In this document: one piece after another, positions 1 through 9,477 of the stretch
Numbering within the stretch: the first letter of the stretch is position 1
Layout of the letters: every line of letters starts with the position of its first letter
Position numbers and translations under genes: made by a program
Source of the DNA: Bacteroidota bacterium
Lineage (GTDB): Bacteria > Bacteroidota > Bacteroidia > Cytophagales > Cyclobacteriaceae
Assembly: GCA_023428695.1 (NCBI GenBank)
Contig: JAEYWY010000028.1
Location: forward strand, 506,470 to 570,469
Length of the DNA stretch: 64,000 nt
Direction of reading: 5' to 3'
The notes under the pieces: model-generated
Seen by the model: the letters and a program-made list of their open reading frames with translations, nothing else
What the model was told of the DNA's origin: nothing
The model's database searches: none

Positions 1-517
1 GGCTGATCTTATCGTCATGGGCACGCAGGGCAACAGCGGATTGAGGAAACATCTTTACGGAAGTCATACCGCAGCGGTAATGCAGGAGTCAACGATCCCT
101 GTACTGGCTTTGCCTGAAGGATCAAAGTTTCGCCCCTTCCGCAGGATGGTTTACGCTACTGATTACAACTACAGTAACGTTCAGGATGTAAGTGACATCG
201 CCAACATCGCTCGTCACTTTGACGCCGTGATTTCGATTATTCACATTAACAAGAGAAAAGCACCGACATGGACACGTGAGAACCTGCGCGAAGACTTTGA
301 ACAACTAATCCGGTCGCAGGTTGACTATCCGCACATCACGTTTGAAGAATACGACAACACCGATACAGCAGAAGGCCTGTGCGAATTGCTTCAGCATCGT
401 TATGCCGACTTGCTTGTAATCCCGAACGGAAGAAAGAGTCTCGTTGAAAAGTTCACCGGCCGTAGCGAACGGGAAGAATTCCTCTTTGATCTCGACATGC
501 CATTATTGGTAGTCTAG
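1..517 (+). CDS. Universal stress protein, UspA family (5' partial)
   Basis: This is the C-terminal part of a tandem UspA-domain protein; the reading frame is open from base 2, so the start lies left of the window. The first visible residues (ADLIVMGTQGNSGLRKHLYG) are the nucleotide-binding tail of one Usp domain, with the usual G-x2-G-x(n)-G and a following PVLALP strand. A second, more divergent Usp domain follows (YATDYNYSN to the final PLLVV). Two-domain Usp proteins are common in Bacteroidota and are cytoplasmic stress proteins that bind ATP or other ligands. The second domain lacks an obvious GxxG phosphate loop (it reads IPNGRKSLVEKFTGRSERE), so only the first half may bind nucleotide. 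The internal ATG at 17 is not the start. Confidence 0.9.
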   Translation, partial: ADLIVMGTQGNSGLRKHLYGSHTAAVMQESTIPVLALPEGSKFRPFRRMVYATDYNYSNVQDVSDIANIARHFDAVISIIHINKRKAPTWTRENLREDFEQLIRSQVDYPHITFEEYDNTDTAEGLCELLQHRYADLLVIPNGRKSLVEKFTGRSEREEFLFDLDMPLLVV

Positions 518-548
518 CGTAAGCTTCACCGGGAGCTTTTGCAGGGGT

Positions 549-1481
549 TTAAATTGATCTGGGTTTTATCCAATTGACAAATACTTTCTCCCCGCGCGCA
601 ACCCGTACGTTGCGTTGCCATGCGGTTATCATGCCTTGTGGAGTGGAAACTTCAACTTCATAATAATTCCCGAAGAATCGGAGTTCGGTCACCTCGCCCC
701 TGAGGCGCCCCATTCGTTTTGACACACGCACCTGTTCGGGGCGCACAAACTGTTGCCGCCCATCTGTTTCAATCAGGTTGTACTTACCAAACAGTGCTCC
801 GGTGTACACATCCACTGGTTGGGAATAGACTTCTGCGGGGCTTCCCTCCTGCACTACACGCCCATCGCGTAATACGATTATCCGATCCGCCCAGGGCAGG
901 GTGTCCGTAGGATCGTGCGAAACTATTATGCAGGTGATACGCAGCTTCTTACCTATGCGGTCAACCACTCCCTTCAGCGTTGTCTTGTGCTCAAGGTCCA
1001 GATGCGAATAAGGCTCGTCTAACAAAAGCAAGGATGGCTTGGCCGTCAACAGCCGCGCCAACGCAATTCGTTGCTTCTCACCACCTGAAAGCTGGTCTGT
1101 TTTCCTTGCCATAAGGTGATTGATATCGCACAACTCATATATTTCAGAAGACCTTGTCGCTGAAAGTGTATCGGCATAAGAAAGTATCTGTTCAACCCGA
1201 AGAAACTTTGGTAACTCGAATTGTTGAGATAAGTAGGCAATAGCGGGGTGACCCGGAACAAGTCTTTCAATGGGTCCCTCGATTCGCTGACCGGCAAGTA
1301 TAACCTCGCCGCGTTCCGGCTGGACCAGCCCGGCGATTGTTTTCAGCAGTGTACTCTTGCCCGAACCCGTTTCACCGGCAATGGCTACCTTTTGATTCTG
1401 CTTCATGGAAAACGTTACACCATCAAGCACATCACCATCGGTGCCAACACATGAGATATCACGAACGTCAAGCCAGCTCAT
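549..1481 (-). CDS. Orphan ABC transporter ATP-binding protein with TOBE-like tail
   Basis: A 310-residue cytoplasmic ABC ATPase. Walker A is GETGSGKST near residue 36, the Q-loop follows at AYLSQQFELP, the signature is LSGGEKQRIALARLL, Walker B is LLLLDEPYSHLD and the H-loop is IIVSHD. The last 70 residues (FVRPEQVRVSK onward) form a small beta domain like the TOBE domain of importer ATPases of the MalK/PotA type. Its ATG overlaps the stop of the upstream zinc-ribbon gene by 4 bases (ATGA), so the two are translationally coupled. No permease or binding protein lies beside it, so the substrate is unknown and it may not serve a transporter. ATPase call is certain; role is open. Confidence 0.88.
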   Translation of the reverse strand: MSWLDVRDISCVGTDGDVLDGVTFSMKQNQKVAIAGETGSGKSTLLKTIAGLVQPERGEVILAGQRIEGPIERLVPGHPAIAYLSQQFELPKFLRVEQILSYADTLSATRSSEIYELCDINHLMARKTDQLSGGEKQRIALARLLTAKPSLLLLDEPYSHLDLEHKTTLKGVVDRIGKKLRITCIIVSHDPTDTLPWADRIIVLRDGRVVQEGSPAEVYSQPVDVYTGALFGKYNLIETDGRQQFVRPEQVRVSKRMGRLRGEVTELRFFGNYYEVEVSTPQGMITAWQRNVRVARGEKVFVNWIKPRSI

Positions 1482-2125
1482 TTGTTTTTAGCGTCCCTGT
1501 TTTCCCAGGTGTCCAGTTTAATTTTTTCAATAAGTAACGAATTTTTGAATTCGTGAATGATCTTTTCCATCTCACGATCGCGTTCGAGTATCCGTGAGTA
1601 TTCCTCGTCATGGGCATCGATCACTGGCCTGAGTGTATCCAGATTTGCTTGCATCGATTCGAGAGCGACAGTTAATTGTCCGGCTTCGGCTTCTGATAGC
1701 CCACCCGATTCGCGCTTCACACGCAACGTTTCCATCACCTCCTCGATGTAACGGACCATATCCCATGGGTTGTTCGGGCGGTTCCAGGTAAACTGAATAT
1801 TGCACTTTCTGCATTTGTAACAGTTGCTCACGCGACCTTTTTCATCTTTCTCGGTACCTGTTAACTTCAGCTTATCACTGGTATTGCATCGTGGACAAAC
1901 AGCATTGTCCTTGACAATCTTGCGGAGTACGTGACGGTCATCGAGTATTTTCGCCCTCGTATTGGCGTGCTCCTCCAGCGACGCGATGAACTTATCGACC
2001 GCTTCCCCAACCTGGGCGTGTTCGCTGTCAAGCTTGCCGGCGTCAATCAACTTGCGGCTTTGCCGTTTGAAAAATCCGGCGATCTTCACCAGTTCGCGCT
2101 CATTGCTTTTGAAATTCGGGTTCAT
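1478..2125 (-). CDS. Zinc-ribbon, coiled-coil protein of unknown function
   Basis: A 215-residue soluble protein with no signal peptide. A treble-Cys zinc-ribbon lies in the middle: CPRC near residue 78, then CYKCRKC about 25 residues later. Both flanks are rich in charged residues and look alpha-helical or coiled-coil (EEHANTRAKILDDRHVLRK before; long Glu/Arg/Leu-rich segment after). I do not recognise the family. Its stop codon overlaps the start of the orphan ABC ATPase, so the two products are probably made in a fixed ratio and may form a complex. It is transcribed divergently from the M3 peptidase, with about 117 bases between the two starts. Confidence 0.75.
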   Translation of the reverse strand: MNPNFKSNERELVKIAGFFKRQSRKLIDAGKLDSEHAQVGEAVDKFIASLEEHANTRAKILDDRHVLRKIVKDNAVCPRCNTSDKLKLTGTEKDEKGRVSNCYKCRKCNIQFTWNRPNNPWDMVRYIEEVMETLRVKRESGGLSEAEAGQLTVALESMQANLDTLRPVIDAHDEEYSRILERDREMEKIIHEFKNSLLIEKIKLDTWENRDAKNK

Positions 2126-2242
2126 TCAGCCGTCTCCAGAGCTAAAAATAGGAAATACCCGGTAAAAGTCGCCTATGCTCGTATACTCCCTGATTGCAGA
2201 TTACAAACAATTTTGCTAACTCATGCGAGAACTCATTATCCT

Positions 2243-4381
2243 ATGCTGACGAAATACCTATCACCGCGATTGCTGATGATCATTCCTGGTATCAGCCTTC
2301 TATTTGCTTTCAATCATCAACCCATGTTGGAGAAAACGCCTTCAAATCCGCTGCTCGCGCCGTGGACAGGACCCTACGGCGGAGTTCCGCCGTTTGACAA
2401 GGTCAAAGTAGAGCACTTCAAACCTGCGATGGAGGCTGCGATGGAGCAGCGACTGGCTGCGATAGAATCCATCGCAAAGAATCCAAAAGCGCCCACCTTC
2501 GAAAACACCATCATTGAACTGGAAAAGTCCCGATCTATCATGGAACCGATCGAGTCGATCTATGGAATCTGGGGCGGAAATCTTAGCACACCGGAATTCC
2601 GTGCAGTTGAAGTCGAAATGGCACCAAAGATCGCCGCTCTGCAGGACAAGATCTTTCAGAACACGGCATTGTTCAAAAGAATCGAAGCGGTCTATTCATC
2701 CCCTAAGAAAAAGGAACTGACTTCCGAACAGCAACGACTTGTCTGGTTGTACTACAACAACTTTGTTCGGGCCGGTGCGAGACTAAATGAAAAGGACAAA
2801 GCGCGCCTGACAGCCATAAATGGCGAACTCGCCAGCTTGTTTACGAATTTCAGAAACAACGTACTGGCGGATGAGACCGATTTATTTGTCGTGCTGGAAA
2901 GTCAGGCTGACCTCGCGGGACTACCTTCGTCATTGGTTGATGCGGCCGCCGCCGAAGCTGAACGCAGAAAAATGACGGGGAAATGGATCATCACAAATAC
3001 GCGATCGTCGGTGGATCCTTTCCTATATTATTCGGCACGACGCGACCTGCGTGAAAAAGTCTGGCGGATGTTTGTAAGTCGTGGTGATAACGGTGACAAG
3101 AACGACACGAATAAAATCATCACCCAAATTCTAAACCTGCGACTCGAACGCGCACAACTCCTCGGCTATAAAACGCACGCAGATTGGCGCCTTGAGAATA
3201 CGATGGCCAAAACTCCGCAAAACGCACTGAACCTGCTTGAAACCGTTTGGACACCGGCAATCAAAACCGTAAAGAAGGAAGTTGAAGAAATGACCGCTCT
3301 CGCCCACAGCGAAGGACAAAATATCACCATTGAGCCCTGGGACTATCACTACTACGCAGAGAAAGTCCGTCAGAAGAAGTACGACCTAGATCAGGGAGAA
3401 GTGAAAGAATATCTCCAACTCGACAAGCTCCGGGAAGGAATGTTCTTTGTCGCAGGTGAGTTACTTGATCTTTCTTTCACGCCTGTAAAAGACGTACCGG
3501 TATTTCATCCTGATGTGAGCGTCTGGGAGGTGACGAACAAGAATACAGGAAAACATGTCGGCCTCTTTTACTTCGATCCTTTTGCGCGACCCGGAAAACG
3601 TTCCGGGGCATGGATGAATGCATACCGGACTCAACATCGCATTGGCGGTGATGTGACAACCATTGTTTCCAACAACTCGAACTATATCAAAGGAAAACCA
3701 GGCGAACCAATTCTTATTTCATGGGACGATGCAAACACGCTTTTCCATGAATTCGGACATGCGCTACACGGGCTCTCATCAAACGGTACTTATCCGTCAA
3801 TTACGGGTACATCGGTATTCCGCGATTATGTCGAATTTCCTTCACAGCTGCTGGAGCACTGGGTATCGACACCTGAGGTTTTGAAACGGTTCGCTTTGCA
3901 CTACAAAACCGGCAAACCCATTCCGGAAGAACTTGTACAAAAAATTGAACGCGCTTCAACATTCAACCAGGGCTTTGCCACGACGGAGTATTTGGCGAGC
4001 GCATTGATCGATATGAAACTGCACATGAGTACGGATAAGAATATAGATCCGGACAAATTCGAACGTGAAGCGCTTGCCGCCTTGAACATGCCACGCGAAC
4101 TTGTCATGCGCCACCGCACGCCGCATTTTGGACACGTCTTCGCAAGCGACGGCTATTCTGCCGGATACTATTCTTATCTCTGGTCCGATGTGCTTACCGC
4201 GGATGCGTTCTCCGCATTTATGGAAGCCGGCGGACCTTACGACAAGGAAGTGGCAAAAAAACTTTACAAGTATATCCTTTCACCAGGCAATTCAATTGAT
4301 CCACAGGAAGCGTATCGGGCCTTCCGATCGCGTGATCCGAAGATTGACATGCTGATGAAGGAACGTGGTTTTGCAGAATAA
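2243..4381 (+). CDS. dcp: M3 family peptidyl-dipeptidase (Dcp-like), exported
   Basis: A 712-residue zinc metallopeptidase of family M3A. The active-site helix HEFGHALHG is at about residue 502 (two His ligands and the catalytic Glu), and the third-ligand region follows in the FRDYVEFPSQLLEHW block. The N-terminal NPLLAPWTGPYGGVPPFDKV is characteristic of the Dcp branch, which removes dipeptides from peptide C-termini, rather than oligopeptidase A. The chosen ATG at 2243 gives a hydrophobic leader (LLMIIPGISLLFAF), suggesting export to the periplasm. The frame stays open upstream to 1931, but that extension runs antisense through the neighbouring zinc-ribbon gene and lacks M3 similarity. A strong hairpin follows the stop directly. 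Confidence 0.93.
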   Translation: MLTKYLSPRLLMIIPGISLLFAFNHQPMLEKTPSNPLLAPWTGPYGGVPPFDKVKVEHFKPAMEAAMEQRLAAIESIAKNPKAPTFENTIIELEKSRSIMEPIESIYGIWGGNLSTPEFRAVEVEMAPKIAALQDKIFQNTALFKRIEAVYSSPKKKELTSEQQRLVWLYYNNFVRAGARLNEKDKARLTAINGELASLFTNFRNNVLADETDLFVVLESQADLAGLPSSLVDAAAAEAERRKMTGKWIITNTRSSVDPFLYYSARRDLREKVWRMFVSRGDNGDKNDTNKIITQILNLRLERAQLLGYKTHADWRLENTMAKTPQNALNLLETVWTPAIKTVKKEVEEMTALAHSEGQNITIEPWDYHYYAEKVRQKKYDLDQGEVKEYLQLDKLREGMFFVAGELLDLSFTPVKDVPVFHPDVSVWEVTNKNTGKHVGLFYFDPFARPGKRSGAWMNAYRTQHRIGGDVTTIVSNNSNYIKGKPGEPILISWDDANTLFHEFGHALHGLSSNGTYPSITGTSVFRDYVEFPSQLLEHWVSTPEVLKRFALHYKTGKPIPEELVQKIERASTFNQGFATTEYLASALIDMKLHMSTDKNIDPDKFEREALAALNMPRELVMRHRTPHFGHVFASDGYSAGYYSYLWSDVLTADAFSAFMEAGGPYDKEVAKKLYKYILSPGNSIDPQEAYRAFRSRDPKIDMLMKERGFAE

Positions 4382-4407
4382 AAACGGGGAACTAATATTC
4401 CCCGTTT
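4382..4407. terminator. Bidirectional hairpin terminator
   Basis: A perfect 10-bp inverted repeat (AAACGGGGAA / TTCCCCGTTT) with a 6-base loop starts at the base after the peptidase stop codon. The A and T flanks mean it can end transcription on both strands, serving the peptidase from the left and the acidic protein gene (ending at 4431) from the right. Confidence 0.8.
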
Positions 4408-4430
4408 CTAAAAGTGACAATCCTGAATGA

Positions 4431-4820
4431 TTACTCTTTGTCTTTCAAATCGGATTTGTCCACATCCACACGTTCACCAGTCTCGCGACTAATGTAGTAG
4501 TATTGCCCATGTTCGGTGATAAATACCGTTTCACCGCCAGGTCCTTCTTTTGATTCCAGTCTCTCGTCCTTTATGTGCGCTTCCCCGGTTTTACCAATTC
4601 TTTCTATTTCATCACCGGAATTGTCAGCTTCATCCTGAATGTCCTGTTCAACCGGCTCCTGATCCTGATTGTACTCATTATCCGGTGTCTGATCTTCAAT
4701 CACATCGCCGGATTCGTCATAAGCCTGATCGCTCCTGTAACCGGTTGTATCCTGCTGCGCCAATGCGGCCGTAGCAAAACCGAAAAATGCCACAAAACAT
4801 GTTATCATTAACTTTTTCAT
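4431..4820 (-). CDS. Small acidic secreted protein, unknown function
   Basis: A 129-residue protein with a clear signal peptide (hydrophobic core followed by ALAQQ, cleavage after Ala). The mature N-terminal half is low-complexity and strongly acidic (runs of Asp, Glu, Gln, Asn), probably disordered. The C-terminal third carries a short beta-rich segment (VFITEHGQYYYISRETGERV) that looks like a small folded hairpin. I recognise no family. The gene at 41723-42196 has a similar plan (signal peptide, Gln/Asp/Thr-rich linker, short beta segment), although sequence identity is low. Monocistronic, ending at a shared terminator. Bases 4821-5083 upstream hold no convincing gene. Confidence 0.6.
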   Translation of the reverse strand: MKKLMITCFVAFFGFATAALAQQDTTGYRSDQAYDESGDVIEDQTPDNEYNQDQEPVEQDIQDEADNSGDEIERIGKTGEAHIKDERLESKEGPGGETVFITEHGQYYYISRETGERVDVDKSDLKDKE

Positions 4821-5083
4821 TATTCATTACAATTTTAGATTCAACATCGTGTTTCATCATTCTGAAAAAACATGATACCACCAGAACAGCGGACGATACT
4901 ATCCCGTCTTGTCGCAGACTATAAGGCATTTCATCCTCGTGAATCTTTATGTTAGTGTGGAGGCATGATGAATTATTCCACAACGTTACGTTTATACGCC
5001 GTTTGCAAACGACATTATTGAAGCTAAGATGACAAGACTGAATTGAATACCTTGAAGGGTTCGATGAAGCGGTTGAGCGCTGC

Positions 5084-6136
5084 CTAGCGTATGATGAGGT
5101 CTTGGCAGCGACCGGTTTTCAGATTAATCGAAGCAATCAGAAGAGCTCCTTTATACTTCTCCGGATCCACTAATTCCGTTCTCCAGTCGCGGTGGTAGGA
5201 AACAAAGGCTGTTATTCGAATCATACGCTGGCCTCCCGCGTTGAAATAACCCGCAAATTGACGGAACTGATCATCAAGCGTGAAGTCTCCTTCATAGCCT
5301 GATTCGTGAAGGTTATCGATCACACAGGTTTTCAATGCTGATTCTGCCAGCAACACCTCTTTGTCGCCGGGCGTAAAGCGCTTAACATTGTTCGGAAAAC
5401 CCACTCGCTCGTCAGAACTAAACACGCGCCTGCCCTCCTGACCTGCCCGCGAACGCAGGTGTATCTGGTATGTTGAGTCACGCGTTTTTATCTCCAACAC
5501 ACCGGAATCAGAAACATCAAATTTGTCCTGTACTAATAGTTCCTTATACTGAAATGATAGTGAGTCAATAGTGACTGAATCAAGCGTTTGCATGTCACGG
5601 AATTTCATGCTCCTTTGATTGGATGGGAAATACGTTATAGCACCACCCGCCATCCCCTCACGCGCATTCTGCTCAGGTTTTGTACTGAAGTAGTACGTGC
5701 GAAACATATAACGACTACTGGTGTGGAGTTTCTGAAGAACCATCGAACTATCGGTAAGTGCGATCACGCTCAGGATAAAATCAGGAATGTTGGGATTTCT
5801 ACCGGAAGTATGGGGTTTACAAACGATGTACTTCTTTCTGTGAACAGCCCATGTTCCGGAAGTTCTAAACCACGTGAATGTCTTGTCTGTCCTAAACACG
5901 TGACTGCCGTGACCGGAATAACGTTGAAAACCGGAAGTATCGCCCCGCATCACGAAATCCCACCGGCTTAAAGTCCATTTCGTGGAAGTGACGAGACCCA
6001 GCGTCTTTTTTGAAAGCTTGATGGCCAGGGGATTGTTATATTCAAAGTACTTTTTATGCGTCTGCGCATGGGCGGGACACACCGCCCAGAGGAATGCGAT
6101 GATAATAACGCAAGAATGAACCCGCAAGTGACGCAT
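5084..6136 (-). CDS. Secreted protein of unknown function (350 aa)
   Basis: The ATG at 6136 gives an N-terminal signal peptide (basic start, hydrophobic core IIIAFLWAV, cleavage near CPAHAQ), so the mature protein is probably periplasmic or outer-membrane associated. A GTG at 6169 would add 11 residues before the signal and is less likely. The mature part is rich in Arg, Tyr, Phe and Ser with alternating polar/hydrophobic stretches suggestive of beta structure. No catalytic motif was recognised. It lies 53 bases downstream of another secreted-protein gene on the same strand, so the two may form an operon. I cannot name the family. Confidence 0.6.
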   Translation of the reverse strand: MRHLRVHSCVIIIAFLWAVCPAHAQTHKKYFEYNNPLAIKLSKKTLGLVTSTKWTLSRWDFVMRGDTSGFQRYSGHGSHVFRTDKTFTWFRTSGTWAVHRKKYIVCKPHTSGRNPNIPDFILSVIALTDSSMVLQKLHTSSRYMFRTYYFSTKPEQNAREGMAGGAITYFPSNQRSMKFRDMQTLDSVTIDSLSFQYKELLVQDKFDVSDSGVLEIKTRDSTYQIHLRSRAGQEGRRVFSSDERVGFPNNVKRFTPGDKEVLLAESALKTCVIDNLHESGYEGDFTLDDQFRQFAGYFNAGGQRMIRITAFVSYHRDWRTELVDPEKYKGALLIASINLKTGRCQDLIIR

Positions 6137-6189
6137 AACGCTGGAAACAATATACAAAGTTTCCGGCACTATTGCGTCGGCGATCTTTA

Positions 6190-6954
6190 CTAGGGCTTGT
6201 TTGTGATCAGACTGTTATAATGGTCAACGATTTTTATCAAATCTTCCTCACGGGAGGGATTAAGCCCATACTGTTTTGCGAATGCTTCAATTGTCTCTTC
6301 ATGACTTCCGAACAAGCCGAACACCTTTTTCTTTTGTCCGGGAACCTCACGAATGTTTTTGTCAATCAGCAAAAAGTACTCTTGCTTCTTCAAAATTTTC
6401 GTGTCGCGCGATCCGAGATCGAGTTCTGGCCTGTAGTCAGCTTTCTTTATAACAATAGAACTTTTTTTGAGGACAGGCACTGTGCCTTCATTGAGAATTT
6501 CAAAAAAGCCATCGTGAAGCAGATCGCGCGATGATGAGAGGACGTTGCCACGCATGAAGTATCGGCGCTTACCGGACAGGGAGTCAAGCATTACAAAACT
6601 CTTGATCTTTGCACCGGGGAGCACCCGTACTCCGTTGTTTGTTTTGAATTCCATTTCGTCGCGATGGATATCATAACGAATGCGGAAATTTTCCAGCATA
6701 CGCTCTTTGTCCTTCAGGATCACATTTCCGGGACTAAAGGAAGTCTCAAGATACGTATCTCCGATTGTCTCGCCTGGCGGTGGCGGCGTACCTTCAAACG
6801 TTGCCCACGACGCCTCAAACCGGACACCTCGTTCACTCAGATTCTTAAGCGCCATCTCCGATCGAAGTCGCTGAAAATCCTCCACCGCAGTGGTCTGCTG
6901 AGCGTTGACAACGATCGATACCAAAAGCGCGGAAACAACGAGAAGACTTTTCAT
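6190..6954 (-). CDS. Secreted protein of unknown function (254 aa)
   Basis: The ATG at 6954 gives a textbook signal peptide (MKSLLVVSALLVSIVVNAQQ). The frame also has a TTG at 6993, which adds 13 residues before the signal and is rejected. The mature protein has a charged, probably beta-rich body and an alpha-helical C-terminus ending in YNSLITNKP. A short basic Gly/Phe segment (QKKKVFGLFGSHEE) is notable. It is followed on the same strand, after 53 bases, by the 350-residue secreted protein. No family was recognised; the pair may act together in the envelope. Confidence 0.6.
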   Translation of the reverse strand: MKSLLVVSALLVSIVVNAQQTTAVEDFQRLRSEMALKNLSERGVRFEASWATFEGTPPPPGETIGDTYLETSFSPGNVILKDKERMLENFRIRYDIHRDEMEFKTNNGVRVLPGAKIKSFVMLDSLSGKRRYFMRGNVLSSSRDLLHDGFFEILNEGTVPVLKKSSIVIKKADYRPELDLGSRDTKILKKQEYFLLIDKNIREVPGQKKKVFGLFGSHEETIEAFAKQYGLNPSREEDLIKIVDHYNSLITNKP

Positions 6955-7112
6955 GGTTTCAGGGTTTAGACTGATCGAAAATACGTGTTTCAATCCGCCC
7001 TAAAATCACCCCGTTTGCGTGAATCGTTCGCACCCCGCGTCTCCAAAATCAATATTCTTCCCTGCTGCAACCTTTTTCAACCTGAGTAGTCTTATACTTG
7101 AAATCAAAGGCC

Positions 7113-9476
7113 ATGCTTAAGAACCACCTCCTCGTCGCACTCCGGAACATTCGCCGGAATGTGATCTATTCTTTTATCAACATTTTCGGTCTTGCCGTAG
7201 GAATCGCATGCTGTATCCTGATCACACTTTGGGTCAGGCATGAACTTTCGTTTGATGAATTCCATGCAAACAAGAATAATATTTACCAGGTTTGGATCAA
7301 CGCACACTTTGATGGGAAAATAGGCTCCTGGACGTCGTTACCGTTGCCTGCTGCCGGAGGAATCCGCGAACGCGACAGCCACATCAAATACGCCGTAACC
7401 ACAGATTGGGGAACTGACCACCTTCTGGCCATTGGTGAGACCCGGTTCAACAAGAAAGCATTCTATGTTACGGACGAATTCCTTCTGATGTTTACGTTCC
7501 CGCTCCTGCAGGGCCAACCCGAGCAGGTACTGAAGGATCCGCAATCCATCGTACTTACGCAGTCGACGGCGCGGGCATTCTTCGGAGACGAGGATCCCGT
7601 AGGAAAAATTATCCGCCTCGACGATGCCGAGGAACTCAAGGTAACAGGTGTACTAAAGGATGTTCCCGACAACTCAACTCTCGAATTTGATTTTTTGCTT
7701 CCGTTTTCGTTATATGAAAAATCCCAGTGGGTAAAAGACAACTACGAAAACTGGGGCAATTATTCCTGGCCCGCTTACGTGCAGTTGCACGAAGGGGCAA
7801 CTCGCACAGAGGTCGAAGACAACATCCGGAATTTGCTCTCCGAAAAAGGACAGACCGATATCAAACGCGAATTCTTCCTGCATCCAATCAACCGGTGGCG
7901 ACTTTATTCAAATTTCAAAGACGGCAAGGAAGCCGGAGGTATGGCTGATTATGTGAACATGTTCAGTCTTATCGGAGCGTTTATCCTGGTTATTGCCTGT
8001 ATCAATTTCATGAACCTCGCCACGGCTCGTTCAGAGCGTCGTGCCCGTGAGGTTGGAATCCGCAAGAGTGTAGGATCGGGACGAAGACAACTTATCCTCC
8101 AGTTCATTGGCGAATCGGTACTTATTTCGGCTTTCGCTTTTATCGTTGCACTGATACTTGCTGAAGTTTCGATGCCAGGGTATAACACGCTGATCGAGAA
8201 AAAACTTTTCATTGATTATACTTCATCGGGCTTCTGGATATTTGCCGCTGGTGTAATCCTGGTCACGGGCGTTGTGTCCGGAAGTTATCCGGCTTTTTAT
8301 CTCTCGTCATTCAATGTAACCCGCGTGCTTAAGGGAAAGATCAAAATTGGAAAAGGTGCAACGACACCGAGAAAAGTCCTTGTTGTATTGCAATTTCTTA
8401 TAGCCATTATTCTCGTCGTCGTAAGCATTGTCGTGATGCAACAAATCAAACACGTTAAAGAGCGGCAGCTCGGCTATGATCAGGAAAATCTCATAACGAT
8501 AGACTACAATGCCGAACTGGGACGCAATTACAAAACGATCAAACAGGAACTGCTGGCAAGTGGTGTCGTGGAATCGGTAACGAAATCCAACAGTCCTATT
8601 ACTGACATTTACTCGAACAACTTCCTTGACTGGCCCGGAAAACCCGAGGATCTGAAGGTGATGTTCACAACCGTCGCCACAGAGTACGACTACACGAAAA
8701 CGATGGGCATCCGCATGCTGGAAGGCCGTGATTTTTCTGAGGACTTCCCAAGCGACACTTCAGCCATCATAATCAACAAAGCTGCTCTCGATGTTATGGG
8801 GCTGACGGACCCGGTCGGTGAAACCGTTACGCTTTGGGGCGACAAGCGTCAGATTATCGGAGTTACCGATAACGTATTGATGGGTTCTTTGTTCCAGGAG
8901 GTTGCACCCATGTTCATGGTAAAAATTCCTGACTGGATAAGCGCAGTCACCATAAGACTGTCTGCAAACCGGCCGCTCCCGGAATCGATAAGCATTATCG
9001 AAGAGATATTCAAGAAACACAACCCGGCTTATCCATTTGAATACAACTTCGTTGATGTTCAGTTTGGCAAGAAATTCAGATACATCAATCTCATGAGCAA
9101 GTTCAGTACGATTTTCACGCTACTTGCAATCTGCATCACCGGACTCGGTTTATTCGGACTCGCAGCATTCACAGCCGAACAACGCACAAAAGAGGTCGGA
9201 ATTCGGAAGGTAATGGGCGCATCGGTTTCAAACCTCATGTTCCTGATATCGCGCGAGTTCACTTTGTTGGTGGCAGTGGGTTTTGTGATCGCATCGCCCC
9301 TGGCATGGTGGGCTGCTGAAGTCCTGTTAGAGCGCTACCCCTATCGCATCGGATTTCCGATATGGGTGTTGCCAATTGCAGGATTGATCGCACTGGTCTT
9401 TACGCTGCTCGTCGTGAGTACGCAGGCATTCAAAGCGGCAACCGCCAATCCGGCATCGACGCTGCGCAGCGAATAA
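7113..9476 (+). CDS. FtsX/MacB-type ABC transporter permease
   Basis: A 787-residue membrane protein of the large FtsX-like permease family that is multiplied in Cytophagales. The order is an N-terminal membrane helix (VIYSFINIFGLAVGIACCIL), a periplasmic MacB_PCD domain, a first FtsX domain with three helices (around YVNMFSLIGAFILVIACINF), a further helix near residue 430, a second periplasmic domain, and a C-terminal FtsX domain containing EQRTKEVGIRKVMGAS and two final helices. Eight helices in all fit the duplicated permease form. Such permeases usually work with a separate MacB-type ATPase in export or stress responses, but no partner ATPase is adjacent. Start is ATG at 7113; an in-frame TTG at 7098 is weaker. 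It converges with the methyltransferase, with one base between the stops. Confidence 0.9.
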   Translation: MLKNHLLVALRNIRRNVIYSFINIFGLAVGIACCILITLWVRHELSFDEFHANKNNIYQVWINAHFDGKIGSWTSLPLPAAGGIRERDSHIKYAVTTDWGTDHLLAIGETRFNKKAFYVTDEFLLMFTFPLLQGQPEQVLKDPQSIVLTQSTARAFFGDEDPVGKIIRLDDAEELKVTGVLKDVPDNSTLEFDFLLPFSLYEKSQWVKDNYENWGNYSWPAYVQLHEGATRTEVEDNIRNLLSEKGQTDIKREFFLHPINRWRLYSNFKDGKEAGGMADYVNMFSLIGAFILVIACINFMNLATARSERRAREVGIRKSVGSGRRQLILQFIGESVLISAFAFIVALILAEVSMPGYNTLIEKKLFIDYTSSGFWIFAAGVILVTGVVSGSYPAFYLSSFNVTRVLKGKIKIGKGATTPRKVLVVLQFLIAIILVVVSIVVMQQIKHVKERQLGYDQENLITIDYNAELGRNYKTIKQELLASGVVESVTKSNSPITDIYSNNFLDWPGKPEDLKVMFTTVATEYDYTKTMGIRMLEGRDFSEDFPSDTSAIIINKAALDVMGLTDPVGETVTLWGDKRQIIGVTDNVLMGSLFQEVAPMFMVKIPDWISAVTIRLSANRPLPESISIIEEIFKKHNPAYPFEYNFVDVQFGKKFRYINLMSKFSTIFTLLAICITGLGLFGLAAFTAEQRTKEVGIRKVMGASVSNLMFLISREFTLLVAVGFVIASPLAWWAAEVLLERYPYRIGFPIWVLPIAGLIALVFTLLVVSTQAFKAATANPASTLRSE

Positions 9477-9477
9477 C

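Noticed and set aside
1931..2242. Upstream extension of the M3 peptidase frame
   Set aside because: It runs antisense through the zinc-ribbon gene, has no peptidase similarity, and places a signal-like leader inside the protein.
4717..4983. 88-codon minus-strand frame overlapping a secreted-protein gene
   Set aside because: It overlaps the signal-peptide end of the 4431-4820 gene in another frame and has no leader or motif.
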